From NCBI GenBank assembly GCA_005406025.1, contig BGZK01002080.1:16859-80858 (forward strand): a stretch of 64,000 nt of DNA. The letters run 5' to 3'. The notes under the pieces are model-generated. The model was not told the origin of the DNA. It did not search any database and saw only the letters and a list, made by a program, of their open reading frames with translations. This document shows positions 1-11,686 of the stretch, piece by piece. The translations under genes were made by a program, and so were the position numbers. This DNA comes from Eumeta japonica (Eukaryota; Arthropoda; Insecta; Lepidoptera; Psychidae). Position 1 is the first letter of the stretch. Every line of letters begins with the position of its first letter.

Positions 1-3000
1 CCTCTATGGGTGAATTTGAATTTGAACCTTCCAAGAAGTGCTCGTGCGAGAAGTGGACCCGGAGATAGTCCGTACGATTTTAAGAAGTCTGAGAATGTTC
101 AAAGGAGGGTCGCCTTTGAACCTTTTAAACTCCTAAGGATCTTAATGTCATTACGGTAGCTTGAAATTTTGAATTGTATGAAAATGAGATGATCGAGAGA
201 CATCGGGGTGATATTCAAAATTTTACAATAACTTTTTAGTACGATTATCAATAATCCAGAGTCGTACATTACACACTTTTATCGCGCTCGAATACAAATT
301 CTTTCGAAGCATCGCTAATGAGTGTGTGTTTATTAAATTGATCATTTAAAATTTATTACATTATTAAATCTTTAGAACAATCATAAATTGCAAACTTTAT
401 AATTGAAGTACCTACAAAATTAGGAGTATAGTTAGATTTAATTTCCTTACTTAATATTTATGCTTAAGGGAGCATAGTTTATTATTACCGAAGTAAGAAA
501 GCTCGCCATTACTGCGCCGCGCCGCTACCGCGTTTTACTAAAATCATCACAATGCCATATTTATATAGAAACCGACCGCAGCTCATGCGCGGTTGTCGGT
601 TTGAAGTAGGGGAGGGAGATGTTAATTAAAAATGTCAAATTATAATATTTTGTACATGATAAATTCCTGTGCAAGCGGTAAGGGAAGGCATCCCATACGT
701 GGTCCTTAGTAAAGGCTGCGGCGGCAGGCTTTCTTACTTCTATGAACAGTACAGACTTTACAGTAAGCTACGCAGCAATGTAACGACACAAATATCATCC
801 TAGAATATCTTACAGTTTTTAATAATTTAATTAAGAGCGGTGGCGGTTCAAGGAGAAGCGGGTTGCTTTCGAATCGAACACCAACAACAAAAACTCGGTT
901 CGAATCTTTATCATGGGGCATCGGCGACCGAGCCTCGTCCGGCACGGCGTCGCCGGCGGCCGACGCGGCAAGCTCATGGCCTCATCCTACTTTCTATTCT
1001 AATAATATTAAGCGTAAAAGTTTGTGATGATGAGTGAACGATTATTACTCTTTCACGCAACTACTAAACTGACTTAGATAAAACTTTAAAGCAATATAGC
1101 TTATATACCAGAATAACGTACAGGCTAAAATTTATAAGGATGTAAACCTTTGCCGGGCGGGTTTTCTATGATCATGGAAAGAATTCATTTCTTTCTTAAG
1201 AATCGGTTATTGTCTACAAGAATCTTCACGAGACGATCGAGAACAACATCGCTCCGAAACCGAATTGGATAAATTAAGACATGATTGAAATTGAAAACTA
1301 AACCAAAATGAAGTGATGATCGAGAGCGCGACCGGTTGATGTAACAGAGAGAAATTCATTGTATGCCCGGGAGGGCCGAGTAGCGGATGAAAGCCAGACT
1401 GAGGTGAATTCATTGTCGAAACAATGCTATGAATAATAAGTATAAATAACACAGAAATAAAGGAGTGCTAAGAGAAACCTGCCGCCACAGCAACAATTAG
1501 CACCAGCGCGGCCGGCCGCGCCTCGCCCGAGCAGTGCTCCGTGAAGTTCGCGCTCCTCGCTCACGATTCTGATCTTGCTCTCGACCTGATTCTGTTACAC
1601 TAGGAAATAAAATATATTTTTTCATATAATTTCACAATTAAACATTTTAAAGTATGACTCATAAAATGGAAGATTTTTCTACTTTACGCGAAATTATAAA
1701 AGCGAATAAGGTATTCCAATATATGACTTTTAAATTGAATAAAGATTTAAAAAGTATTGAGTAGCTTTAAAGAATTTCCTGTAAATCTTGGCCAATCAAG
1801 TTGCATGCGCAGGTAGTGTCTTGATTTTAATATTAATTTAAATATTTTTAGTGCTTTTTTATAAATTGCTTTCATAATTTTACCTATTTGTTAATGAAAT
1901 TGACGTAGAATCTATTTTTTTTTCTACAGTATTGTTGAGCACAGCCATTAAATATAACTTAAAAAACTGTAATACGTGTATACCTTTCTACTTTCTTCCT
2001 TTCCTTTATCCAGAAAATGCGTATACAAATTCTTTTTAAAAATATTTTTTGTATAAGCTATAATTGTGCAGCATTTTCACGTGATGCGCGTCAAATTTCT
2101 TAAATGGTCTGCTTTTAGCTAGCTTAGTCAAGAACTTTCATCACGGCTTTGCTAATTTTCAGAACATAAAATCGTATGTACACTTAAGTACGCAAGTAAG
2201 AAATTATGTTCTTCGATGTAGATAGACAACAGTTGTATGTATTTGGTAAATCAAATAATGGGTTATTTATACAAAATCAAAAATATATCTGATAGGTGCT
2301 ATTTATTGTCATTAAAAAGTATTATTTTATCGATTATTGCTATTTTGAAAAAAAGACAACCTCTAATATTGATCATAATTTTCACAACATGTAACAAATA
2401 TTCGCTAGAATATGTACAAGGTTCAATGAATATGGACCATAATATTCACAGGCTAAAATATCAGTCTTCGGGAATTCGTATATGTAAATATTTTTACCAG
2501 TACCTATATATATATCACAGTTAGATATCTTAGCTTAACTTTAGCCACGCATAATCACTGAATTTATTTAAACAAGTAACAGATACGTCATTGAGCTAGA
2601 ATAGGAATCATGTGTTGCAATGCTATATTTATAAGCGACATATTTAATATGAAAAATTCAAAATAATATTTAGTTTAGTACTCACAATAAAGTGTCATAC
2701 GTAATAGGGACGGAAAAATGTCTATTCAGTGCACCCGCGCCGATGACTTGTGTAGCGGCTTGATCGAATAAAACGATGTGCGTGGATGCAGCGTAAACCA
2801 CGGAGAATGGTTTCAAAAATAATGCAAATAAATAAAATGATTGCATTTTTTTTGTCTATAACAAGTTCATAATATCGAAGTGAGCTGACATTTCAACGTT
2901 ATAATAACAAATCATGCTTAAGAAAATAATTTCATTTAATTACTGAGCTACGCGAGTCGCTTAAAAGCTTCTAGCGAGAAATTCTGTTTAATTTTCATCA

Positions 3001-6000
3001 AAAATTAATCATAATTTTTTGAAACCCACCTATTTCTCTCTCTATTCGCAGATCATACTGCGACTAATTCTATGGCGGCGGCAGCTCGTCGACAGTTTTA
3101 AGTTGTAAATTCGTACCTGCGCCTTCAAATTAATAACCACAGCACCCCAGCGCACGCCCTAAGATTCTCACAAATATCAATTATAAATTTCGACGAATTT
3201 CGTAATCATATTCGCAGAGATGCTTTCATTGGCCCACGCGTATTTTCTTAGTATTCCAACGACCGCGAGGCACCGCGCAGGCGCTCATCGCTCAAACAGA
3301 AGTAAACCAGCTTACAGTCCTCTGTTTCTGGAATTCAAAGCGGCCTAGAGAAATATTCTACGTTTCGAATACAGTTTTAAAGTAAAGAAGAAGTATGTCT
3401 GGCGCATAGACGAGTGTCGAATTAGCTGCGAACACGATTCTATGCGTCTGTGTGACCATAATCTAATCGATATTAAAAAGTTAGTTTATTTAAGGTATGA
3501 CTCAATATTTTCTGGGAATATAGAACAGAGTGGCCTGTGCTCAATAAAGACCACAAAAGAAATAATGCTGAATAACTTTACGAACGACTACGGAGCAAAA
3601 GTTGTACCATTATGTAAGTTTCGATTTTGAAGTACTGGGTCATAGCTTGTAGATAAAGAATTCTACGACGACAATCTTATATTTTTTGTACTTATCGAGA
3701 ATTATTATTATTTCTAGTCGAGTTTAAGTTTTACAAGTACCCTCTTAACTAGGTAGCGTTACCCACACCGCGTGGTGCGCGTGGCACGGGCGGTGCACTG
3801 TTTATTTTATTCGTTCTCGGCGACTTATTAAAACGGGGATTCATTTAAATTCGAGCGATATTTTTTTTAAATGGCCAGGACAACGCACTGCTTCTCGTGA
3901 AGCAGATCGCACTTTAAATGATTTTAAAAATATCGCTAGATCATCTCTAACTAAGGTCGGAGGACATAAATACTCCGATAAGAGTCCCGCGGGATCCATC
4001 TTAAGCCCTCTCGGAGCTCATAGATTTATGAGTGAATACCGCCCCGCATTTCCTATGTATACATAAATTCGTATTGCAATTTAAATAGTATGTTTCATTG
4101 TTTAAATGAAAAAGTAGGTATTACATAATTTATAAATATAATGTAATTAAAATAGGGGAGATGAAATGCGAAAGTTCAGCTTAAAAATATCAAAAAAAGA
4201 GATTCGGAATGGCCGTAGCTTGGAAGGAGTTATTATTGTTTGACGACGTAAAGTCGTACAGGTCATGGTCACTAAATAACGAAGCATCTCTATTAATATT
4301 ATCAACGCGAAAATGTAGTTTTTGGTTTACCGATTCATCCTTTTCTCACAAAGCAATAGAGACTGGCGTGTTCTTTTTCCATGTAATGCAATTTTGCATA
4401 GATGTAGCTTATGGACCGGGGAGTGCCGTTGTCTATTTCTTATTCTTAAAAACTTCGGGGTTCCTTTAAAATTATGATTATAAAATGTTCTATAATTAGT
4501 AACCCGATGTTAGAATGATTTGAATTACATTTTTATTTGATATTTAAATAATTCCCTAAATGTTTTCTGTCCGGTTCAACTTATAGAGTTGGATTCCAGT
4601 AGAATTGAAACTTAACCCAAAACCTACACAATCAGTATACTATATGATTGCGATCGAGAGAAAATTCAGTTTGAAATTGAAGCAGGATTAGGATCGGAAA
4701 GCAGGAAATCGAAAACTAGGACTGGTGTCGGAATTGGGAACGAGTTCAGGAGCGGAACAATGACATGATATCGTACGGGCTTCGCTTATCACGCCAGCCC
4801 GAGGCCTCTAATTCACTTTGACAGCGAACACGACGGCAGCCGGGATCTCGGCCGACGCCGCCCCGCTGTGACTGCCTGGAGGCAGTCTGATGACTTCTTG
4901 GAAGAAGCATCATCAAAAAGCATTGCATTACGTTACAACCGACGTCAAACACAGTTGTAAATTGTCGGTGTATAAGTTGCGTCTGTTTACTGTAGATTTA
5001 ATGTTGTATAACACATACTTTTCCGTTTCCCGACGGCTCCGCTGCTTGTTAAGTAACATATACCAATGGACGTTTCCCATCCTCGTGCCGCCCTTGACTG
5101 CGAACTCGGTCGTGATATCTTTTCCCATGCTGTAAACGATGTCAGTCCTTTCTCCGACGTTCTGTTAATTTTCAGATTTTTTTACATTTTATATTTCAAG
5201 GGATAATTTTACATTTGATTTGCAACCTATTGCATGAAAACAGACCAAGAATTAGATAATTTATCGACATGATATGTAGATGCAATAATTGTGCAACCCA
5301 TGTTATTACTATTTTTCAAATTTCATCAAGATCCATGGTTTAGTTTAGGCAAATAGAGCTTAGTTCAGTTAAATAGAAAGTACAGAATAAGACTGTAAAT
5401 ATAGATAGTTTGTGATAAAACGAATATTCATAGAAAATTTGGTAAAAATATTATATGTACCGATAGACTGTGTAGCTTCATAGGCCCACTATCACATTGG
5501 TGGGCTTTCTGATGACCTTGGGTCACCACTAGGGCTCTTTCCTGTTAACATTTAATAGACGTACTACCTACGATTCGCATTAAGGTACAAGAAGCGAGTT
5601 CTCTCTCAATCGTGTAAACTTTAAATATGAAATTGTTCCCTATTCTATTGTTCCTTTGAGATTTTTTATGAATCCTTTAAATAAAAGGGTCACATATCAT
5701 ACTTTTTAAATATGGTTAATAATTAACATCTATTTTTATCTCAAATCACCAGAGAATGGTGTGTTAATTTTGTAATAAGTGTGTCGTTTATAATATAATA
5801 TGCATTTGATTCGTTTTGACATAAAAACTGTTTCAGCAAAAGCGAATCATGTCACTAACGTAATAATATTCATTAGTGTCCACGTCAGATTATAAAATTT
5901 ACGAGGTTTAGGTAAAAGCATACCACTCTTTCAGCTACAGCCATAATTTTAAGACTTTGTTAAAGAAATAAGCTAGTATATAATCGGTCAGTTTGAAGAT

Positions 6001-6120
6001 CTTAAAATCATGTACCGGATGTGTTCCTTCTCGTATAAATTGCATTTCTTTGTATTTTCTAAACCTGTAGCTTTAGTAAGATCACCAATTATTAACTTTG
6101 CGTCTAATTGGAGCATTATA
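1..6120. other. Unassigned AT-rich stretch with GC-rich islands
   Basis: No gene, exon or transposon domain was recognised here. The stretch is AT-rich and full of stops in all frames. Short GC/CpG-rich islands stand out near 485-610, 880-975, 1490-1580, 3040-3340, 3750-4060 and 4760-4880. The island at 569-602 contains an imperfect hairpin (AACCGACCGC pairing with GCGGTTGTCGGTT). The open frames of 60-95 codons in this stretch show no recognisable domain and are probably chance. The islands may be conserved regulatory DNA, which is inference only. Confidence 0.5.
3040..3340. other. GC-rich island, possible conserved noncoding element
   Basis: This block is much richer in GC and CpG than its flanks and contains a GGCGGCGGC run near 3072. 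A pyrimidine tract followed by CGCAG at 3033-3051 resembles a splice acceptor, but the frames after it close within about 20 codons, so I do not call an exon. A regulatory role is possible but unproven. Confidence 0.3.
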
Positions 6121-6124
6121 TTTC

Positions 6125-6850
6125 GAACACATTTTAATATAAAAAAAAAAAAAACTTGAAAAACGGTTGTCCCTGTACGCCATGCCTAGAACTTTTTGCT
6201 ATGATGTTTATCGATATATCTTTGAGCTTTTCGAGGTATAAATATTATCTATGAGTTATTCAGCTCAAAAATTTGAAAGACAGTTAACCTTGCAAGTCAT
6301 CTCTGAAACTTCTTACAACTTTGGATCTTAAAGCATTCAAAAATAAAGAAGCAAGATCATCACGCTTAAAAAATATATTTAAGTGATTTTCAACAAGTTC
6401 TCTGAGCTTAAATTAATTATAATACTTCGAGTTCGTGTTCAAAAATCTATATATTAAACTGTATCTTTTCTTTATACTGTATCTTTCGAACGCGTTAGTT
6501 GATAGTGATCTGATTTGCGGAATTCAATGCAGTTTTTTAAGCAGAAAAATATGACCCTTTTTTAAATTTTTTGTTAACGATGTCGTCGAACTAATCTACC
6601 GATTTTGATGCAGTTGGAAATTATCGACGTCATTTTTTAAAAAGAAAAGCTATCAGAAGTTTGATTTTAGAATTTATGGGTAGAGTAGTTTAGAAAATAT
6701 TCTAAGAAAATGTTTTTTGAGTATTTTTACAAGACGCACACACTCACAAACGCGCGAATACACATACATACAGGCATATAGAACATACCCGGAAAATCAA
6801 AAATGTTCAAAATAGATTCCTAAAATCCTAAGACCTAAGAAACTGTTAAA
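6125..6850 (+). repeat. Degenerate internally periodic repeat, copy 1
   Basis: This block is related to two others: 11691-12280 in the same orientation and about 47950-49150 inverted. The part at 6161-6330 aligns with the reverse complement of about 48935-49105; shared phrases include AGTTAACCTTGCA and AAAGCATTCAAAAAT. The part at 6480-6740 aligns with 11780-12060; shared phrases include GATTTTGATGCA and GAATTTATGGG. The phrase around GATTTTGATGCA recurs with a spacing of roughly 100-150 bases, so the family is internally periodic. No coding capacity was seen and the class is unknown. Confidence 0.6.
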
Positions 6851-6851
6851 A

Positions 6852-6855
6852 ACTA
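6852..6855. other. Target-site duplication (left) of LTR element
   Basis: ACTA lies directly left of the left LTR and is repeated at 11687-11690 directly right of the right LTR. A 4-bp duplication is normal for Ty3/gypsy-type integrases. Ambiguity of one or two bases is possible because the flanks continue TATA/TATT. Confidence 0.7.
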
Positions 6856-7155
6856 TATAAGATCAGGGGTTCTTCATAAAGCACAACACAATGTGATTCA
6901 TCTAAAACAGAGAATCGACAATTAAATGTTCATGCCTTACTCATCTTATTACAAAACTTTAATCGTCTTTTGCACAATAGACTTAGGTAAATTCACAACG
7001 ATAACTTTTATATAACACTTAATTTTTAAAGAAAGAAAAAACCACGTTTATTTTACTAATCATAATTCGGTCTTGTTTCTTTTCTCTTACTCGTGGCTCC
7101 CTCTTGTCAATGTCATTGTCATTGTCAACGTCATTATCAACATCACAAGGTTTCA
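6856..7155 (-). repeat. 3' LTR (left copy, minus-strand element)
   Basis: This 300-bp direct repeat matches 11386-11686. Relative to the other copy I count one substitution (T versus C after ACAAAACTT) and one missing A near the TG end (CACAAGG versus CACAAAGG). On the element strand it starts TGAAACC and ends CTTATA. Confidence 0.9.
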
Positions 7156-7164
7156 TCACCCCCT
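7156..7164 (-). other. Polypurine tract of LTR element
   Basis: On the minus strand AGGGGGTGA immediately precedes the 3' LTR. This is the expected position and purine-rich composition for the plus-strand primer in reverse transcription. The match is positional and compositional. Confidence 0.65.
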
Positions 7165-7169
7165 AGGTG

Positions 7170-8260
7170 TGCAATTTTTATAAGTAGAGAAGAAAAAAAA
7201 TTGTGTGCAAAACTTATTAATCAAATAAGTACAGGGATGAGCTTTGTGACATGATACAATCCAAGAGATCTTGAACCTCGACCAGTATTTATCTTAAAAC
7301 AGAATCTGATATTTTTCTTCAATTATAAAGGGACCAATTCTAATTTCATCCAACTTTTTTGTTTAATTTGTTTCCATAATCCACATATATCTTATCTCCT
7401 TTTTTAAAATCATGTTGTAATCTATTTTTGGCAAATAAAGTTTTATTATATTCATGCGATTTTATTGACCTTTTAGTGCTACTTTCCTGTCTTCCTCTAA
7501 ACTTTTGTTAATAACTGTCTTTCTTTTAATTCATTTGGTAGTAAGTCTGTGGACTCACCTGATAGCAAGTATTTAGGAGAAAATCCTGTTACGGAATGGT
7601 TAGTTTCATTGTATCTATTTCTACATTCTTCTGCTACTTTTGACCAATTTCCTTTTCCATTAGATTCATTCATTTTGCATCTTATTTTGTTTACAATAGT
7701 CTGGTTTAACCTTTCGTTTAAACCATTTGAGAATGGCGCATCTACCGCAGTAAGTATTAATTGAATATTTCGGTTCTTAAGGTAATCCCTAAACTCAATC
7801 GAATTAAAAGCTGGATATTGATCAGAGAGTAAGATGTCTATTGTTTCCTCTTGAGGAATTTTTTCTATGAGTTTAATAAAATCTCGAGCATGTTGATTCT
7901 TAGAACACAGGATATATGCATATCTCGTGAAGTGGTCTACTAGTAGATGTAGATATCTTTTAGTTGATCTTTGACCCCAAATCCTCCTATTGTATCCAAT
8001 GAAATTATTTGAAAGGGTCTAGTCGCTGGACCTAATTGTGACATAAAACCATATTTTCTATTTAATCTTGTTTTATTTTTTATGCATATTTCGCAGTTTT
8101 GCATATATATTTAATATTTTCTGATAGGTTGGGTGCAGTATAAAATGGTTTTATTTTAGATTCTATTTGATTTATTCCAGCATGACAGTATCTTTCATGG
8201 GTCTTTTTATTATAGTTTTGCTGTAATCTTCACTAAGTATTATTTTTTCTGTTATTCTTA
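7170..8260 (-). pseudogene. Integrase region of LTR element (disrupted)
   Basis: This is the 3' part of pol on the minus strand. Reading in fragments, the upstream end (about 8060-8110) shows paired cysteines spaced like a zinc-binding integrase N-terminus (CEIC). It is followed by core-like text (LGPATRPFQIISLDTIGG) at about 7995-8050, where an Asp sits at the first catalytic position. Toward 7260-7420 a basic stretch with KGDKIYVD resembles the C-terminal module that follows the integrase core in Ty3/gypsy elements. Many stops and frame shifts interrupt it, so it cannot encode an active enzyme as written. The plus-strand open frame at 7549-7764 is its complement. Confidence 0.6.
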
Positions 8261-8265
8261 CGTTT

Positions 8266-8900
8266 TTATAATAAATTCCATCTTCTAACATAATATTTTT
8301 TCAAGTTTTGAATTTGCAAATTTTGTGTTTGATCATACTTTATGTCCTGAATATCAATAATATTTACCATTCTTAAGTTATCTTCATTATTTGAATCAAT
8401 GTCCATTACTGGGTTTCTGCTAAGACAGTCTGCTTCTGTATTATTTTTCCGGGAAAATATTTTATTTCGCAATTATACTGTGACAGGTAAAGTGACATAT
8501 CGCCTAATTCGTCATCAGGTCTGTTTTTATGTTTAGGTTTTCTAAAGGCTTATGATCTGTATAAACAGTAAAATGGTTTCCTATTAACCAATGTTGCCAA
8601 AATTTTATGCTCTCTTTTATGGCTAAGCATTCCAAAATATAGCTTTTTATTTTTTGTGAATTATTTAATTTTTAGAAAAATATGCTACTGGCTTTTCTTG
8701 ACCATCGTGCTGAATTTGTTTTAAACTGCTCCTATTCCTACGACACTAGCATCTGTATAAATTAATATTGGGGCTTGTGGATCATAAATAGCTAGTATTG
8801 GCTTGGAACATAAAAGTCTTTAACTTTTGGAATGCATCCTCACACTGTTCTGTCCAAGTAAATTTCTGATCTTTTTAGCAATGTATGTAAAGGATTAAGA
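8266..8900 (-). pseudogene. RNase H region of LTR element (disrupted)
   Basis: Minus-strand fragments contain the RNase H signature TVYTDHKPLENL at about 8535-8575, preceded by a segment with YILECLAIKESIKFW. Further downstream, about 8400-8470, lies the typical end of the domain with NNTEADCLSRNP. The Asp in YTDHK fits a catalytic residue of the family. Stops occur between about 8470 and 8940, so the domain is not translatable as one piece. It lies between reverse transcriptase and integrase, as expected for Ty3/gypsy. Confidence 0.7.
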
Positions 8901-8946
8901 ACTATTGAGACATTTGGAATGTATTTTCCATAAAAATTAATTTTTC

Positions 8947-9515
8947 CTAAAATTGGCGTATTTGTTTTCTATTTTGAGGAGCAGGAAAATCTTTTATTGA
9001 TTTTAAATTGTCTTTTAGAGGTGTAATCGTATTTCTTTGTATTATATGACCTAAGTACTTAACAGAATCACATGCAAATTTACATTTTGTTAATTTTAGC
9101 CTAAAACCTTCTTCTTGAATAGCGTCTAACAATTTTCTTAAGTGTGTTATATGTTCATCGAATGTCTTAGAAAAGATTAATATATCGTCAATAAAATTCA
9201 CTGCAAATCCTGTCAAACCATTTTTCTTATAATATTTCCCAAAATCCGTTGAAATATGGCTGGTGATGTCTTAAGACCAAAGGGTAGACAGGTCCACTGG
9301 TAATGACCTTCTTGGGTAACAAAGGCAGTTTTGTGTCGGTCTGTAATTCTTAAAGGAATAGACCAAAATGCTGAATTTATATCAAGAGTTGTATAATACT
9401 TACAATTTATTGTTCTTGTTATTAAATCTTCTATGAGAGGAAATGGTTGTGATTGAGGTATTATTATTTTATTTAAATCTCTGAAGTCTATGCATAGTCT
9501 GCTTTTTACCTTCAT
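8947..9515 (-). pseudogene. Reverse transcriptase core of LTR element (frameshifted)
   Basis: Two overlapping frames (9213-9515, then 8947-9216) carry the central polymerase motifs. They are CIDFRDLNK near the start, TLDINSAFW (catalytic Asp of motif A), the LPFGLKTSPAIFQ motif B stretch, then FIDDILIFS (YxDD-box equivalent, Phe replacing Tyr) and KCKF..VKYLGHII. The switch between frames is near 9213-9240, beside a run of T and A. Upstream it continues from the protease frame: 9515 is in the same frame as 10436, with a local disruption at about 9505-9550 that introduces a stop at 9528-9530. The protein would copy element RNA into DNA in cytoplasmic particles; it is broken here. Confidence 0.85.
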
Positions 9516-9527
9516 CCCTCTTAAAAG

Positions 9528-10436
9528 CTAAAGTAACCGGTGCTGCAAAGGACTGTAAGATTCTTCAATTAATTCATGTTTTAATAGTTGTACGATTTGA
9601 TCTTCTATTTCTATCTTGTCTTGAAGTGAACATCTATATGGTCTTTTATAGCAATATTTTTCTACTTGCAAATCTATACAGGCTTCGTGCTTCTTCACTT
9701 TTCCTGTGTCATATTTATTTTTAGCAAAAATTTCTGTGTAGCTATTCAATAATATGTTTATCTGTTTTCTTTGGTCGATGTTTAAGTATTCTGTATCTAT
9801 ACTAAATTTGTTTGTATCTATCCCTTCATTAAAGTTTACTTCATATTCTTTATCTTCCGTGTTTGTTTCCATATTTTTAATCTCATTGCTTTCATTTTTA
9901 CCATTTGTTGTGAAGTCATATATTTTCTGTACTTGAATATTCAAATTCTCATCATGAGTTAATCCAAATTTATGTATTGAATCTAGTCCTAGTATTAGAT
10001 CATACTCAAAATTTTCATTTTCAAAGATAAATGCATTTATTTTAGTCTTCTTGTGTAATAATTCTGCATCTAGTGTAATAAAACCTTTAGTTTTACCCCC
10101 TCCACTTATTGTTTTTATTGTGTTATAACAGTAATTTGGCTTCATATCTGTCACCTGAACTAGTTTTGAGTTTATTAAAGATATGCGTGAACCAGGGTCA
10201 TATAACCCCTTAACTTCTAATGTATTGTTTAACAACACCGCAATCTCAATTAGTGGAGGGAATTCTAGTTTTTGATCTTCATTACTTAGTTCAACTTGTA
10301 ATATTGAATTAGAATTAAGATTTTTATCATTGATTGTCTTTTCATAGCTATACCAGCAAACATTCTCTGGATGAAATCTATTTAATTTTCCTTTATTTTC
10401 ACAAATCCTGCACGCTGTTTTGTCACCTCTCTTCAT
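9528..10436 (-). CDS. pol: Protease and start of reverse transcriptase (302-codon pol frame)
   Basis: This open frame starts at an ATG overlapping the gag stop in an ATGA quartet (10433-10436). Residues about 9-28 have CRICENKG...H...C, a zinc-knuckle-like CCHC arrangement. Residues about 80-95 contain LYDPGSRISLINS, the aspartic protease active site in a DPGS rather than the usual DTG/DSG form. Residues about 145-155 hold DLILGLDSI, matching the conserved C-terminal protease block. The final 45 residues (KRPYRCSLQDKIEIEDQIVQ region) are the beginning of reverse transcriptase, cut by a stop at 9528. Translation could be by reinitiation at ATGA or by frameshifting. Single-base changes at about 9505-9550 break the link to the rest of pol. 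Confidence 0.75.
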   Translation of the reverse strand: MKRGDKTACRICENKGKLNRFHPENVCWYSYEKTINDKNLNSNSILQVELSNEDQKLEFPPLIEIAVLLNNTLEVKGLYDPGSRISLINSKLVQVTDMKPNYCYNTIKTISGGGKTKGFITLDAELLHKKTKINAFIFENENFEYDLILGLDSIHKFGLTHDENLNIQVQKIYDFTTNGKNESNEIKNMETNTEDKEYEVNFNEGIDTNKFSIDTEYLNIDQRKQINILLNSYTEIFAKNKYDTGKVKKHEACIDLQVEKYCYKRPYRCSLQDKIEIEDQIVQLLKHELIEESYSPLQHRLL

Positions 10437-11335
10437 TTCTTGTTTGTAGTATTTTTTTCTGTGCTGAAGATTTTCTTTGTCTCAATTTTTCTTGTTTGAT
10501 TTTCTAGTCCTCTTATGCAGTTATATAAGTCATTTACTTCTTGAAGATCTTCTCTGTCTATTCTATCCATAATGAAGTTCGGTAGACCAATGGCGATCAA
10601 ATAAATCAGGGTTTGTGTATCTATTGATTTGTTTATCTCTAGTAAGAGTCTCTCTTTTTTAAGAGCATATTCCAACATTGATCCTTGTATGTATTTAAAA
10701 TTCATAGCGTACCTTATTGGTGACCAGCTTTTATCGACAAATGTTTCAATTAAACTTTTCTTCCATACAAGCCAATCTGAATCTATAGTATGTTTGATAA
10801 TCATTGAGGTGTACCAATCGGTACAAGTATCTTCCAAAAGTAATCTTAAAATTTCTACTTTTTGCAGGTCTGTATCTATTTGTAAACGTGTACATTCACT
10901 TTCGAAAGTATCTAACCATTGTTTAACATTCGTTGTATTTCTTGAAAATTTCTGTATTGAAAATTCTAATCTTGTCTTATTTTCTGTTTTTCTTGACAAC
11001 GTCGGTGCCGTTGATAACGACTCATAACTTTGTTCTAATTTTTCAAGTAAAAACCCATCAAATTGTAAGTTGTCATCATCTAAATATGTTGATTTCATTT
11101 CCTTGGTTAATGTTATCCAAACCTGTCTCTTGTCATGCCTTTTCTGGAGAGATTTTTTTATTTTGTCGAATATTTCATGCTTTATTATTTCTTTGTGTAA
11201 ATGCACTGCTTGATACTCTCTAGGCACCACAAAGGTTTGGTTTTGTGTATCCGTAATAGAGGTTATAGCATAAATATTCGTCTTATTATCTTCTGGTTTT
11301 GCTTTTACAATAAACTCAAATCGTAATTTCTCCAT
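10433..11335 (-). CDS. gag: Gag-like structural protein of LTR element (300 aa)
   Basis: This intact 300-codon frame lies 50 bases inside the 5' LTR and ends in TGA overlapping the pol start. By position and content it is gag, which would assemble the particle that packages element RNA. The N-terminal 110 residues are mixed and charged. Residues about 120-250 (VKQWLDTFESEC, then LLLEDTCTDWYTSM and WKKSLIETFVDKSW) resemble the retrotransposon capsid core, with its conserved tryptophans and helical character. The C-terminus is Lys/Asn-rich. A zinc knuckle is absent here and appears at the start of the downstream frame instead. Family assignment within Ty3/gypsy is not possible by eye. Confidence 0.8.
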   Translation of the reverse strand: MEKLRFEFIVKAKPEDNKTNIYAITSITDTQNQTFVVPREYQAVHLHKEIIKHEIFDKIKKSLQKRHDKRQVWITLTKEMKSTYLDDDNLQFDGFLLEKLEQSYESLSTAPTLSRKTENKTRLEFSIQKFSRNTTNVKQWLDTFESECTRLQIDTDLQKVEILRLLLEDTCTDWYTSMIIKHTIDSDWLVWKKSLIETFVDKSWSPIRYAMNFKYIQGSMLEYALKKERLLLEINKSIDTQTLIYLIAIGLPNFIMDRIDREDLQEVNDLYNCIRGLENQTRKIETKKIFSTEKNTTNKK

Positions 11336-11385
11336 TTTATAGGTTAACCGTGTGTTTGTTTCTGCACGCGTAATAATTGTCGATT

Positions 11386-11686
11386 TATAAGATCAGGGGT
11401 TCTTCATAAAGCACAACACAATGTGATTCATCTAAAACAGAGAATCGACAATTAAATGTTCATGCCTTACTCATCTTATTACAAAACTTCAATCGTCTTT
11501 TGCACAATAGACTTAGGTAAATTCACAACGATAACTTTTATATAACACTTAATTTTTAAAGAAAGAAAAAACCACGTTTATTTTACTAATCATAATTCGG
11601 TCTTGTTTCTTTTCTCTTACTCGTGGCTCCCTCTTGTCAATGTCATTGTCATTGTCAACGTCATTATCAACATCACAAAGGTTTCA
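11386..11686 (-). repeat. 5' LTR (right copy, minus-strand element)
   Basis: This 301-bp direct repeat matches 6856-7155 with two differences. On the element strand it runs from TGAAACC to CTTATA and should hold the element promoter. I saw no convincing TATA box plus initiator that would fix the start. The primer-binding site should begin at 11385 going left (AATCGACAATTATTACG on the minus strand), but I cannot match this to a particular tRNA. Confidence 0.9.

Larger units (their letters stand above)
6856..11686 (-). mobile_element. Ty3/gypsy-type LTR retrotransposon, full-length, degenerate pol
   Basis: This complete LTR element of about 4.83 kb is inserted on the minus strand. It has terminal direct repeats of 300 and 301 bp that begin TG on the element strand, a 4-bp ACTA target duplication and a polypurine tract next to the 3' LTR. 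The order gag, protease, reverse transcriptase, RNase H, integrase is the Ty3/gypsy order, because integrase lies downstream of RNase H. No envelope-like frame follows integrase. It inserted into the internally periodic repeat that continues on both sides. The LTRs differ at two positions, which normally indicates a recent insertion, yet pol carries several stops and frame changes, many next to homopolymers. Gag is intact. Confidence 0.9.

Noticed and set aside
10629..11223. Plus-strand open frames of 132 and 96 codons
   Set aside because: They are the complement of the gag frame of the minus-strand retrotransposon.
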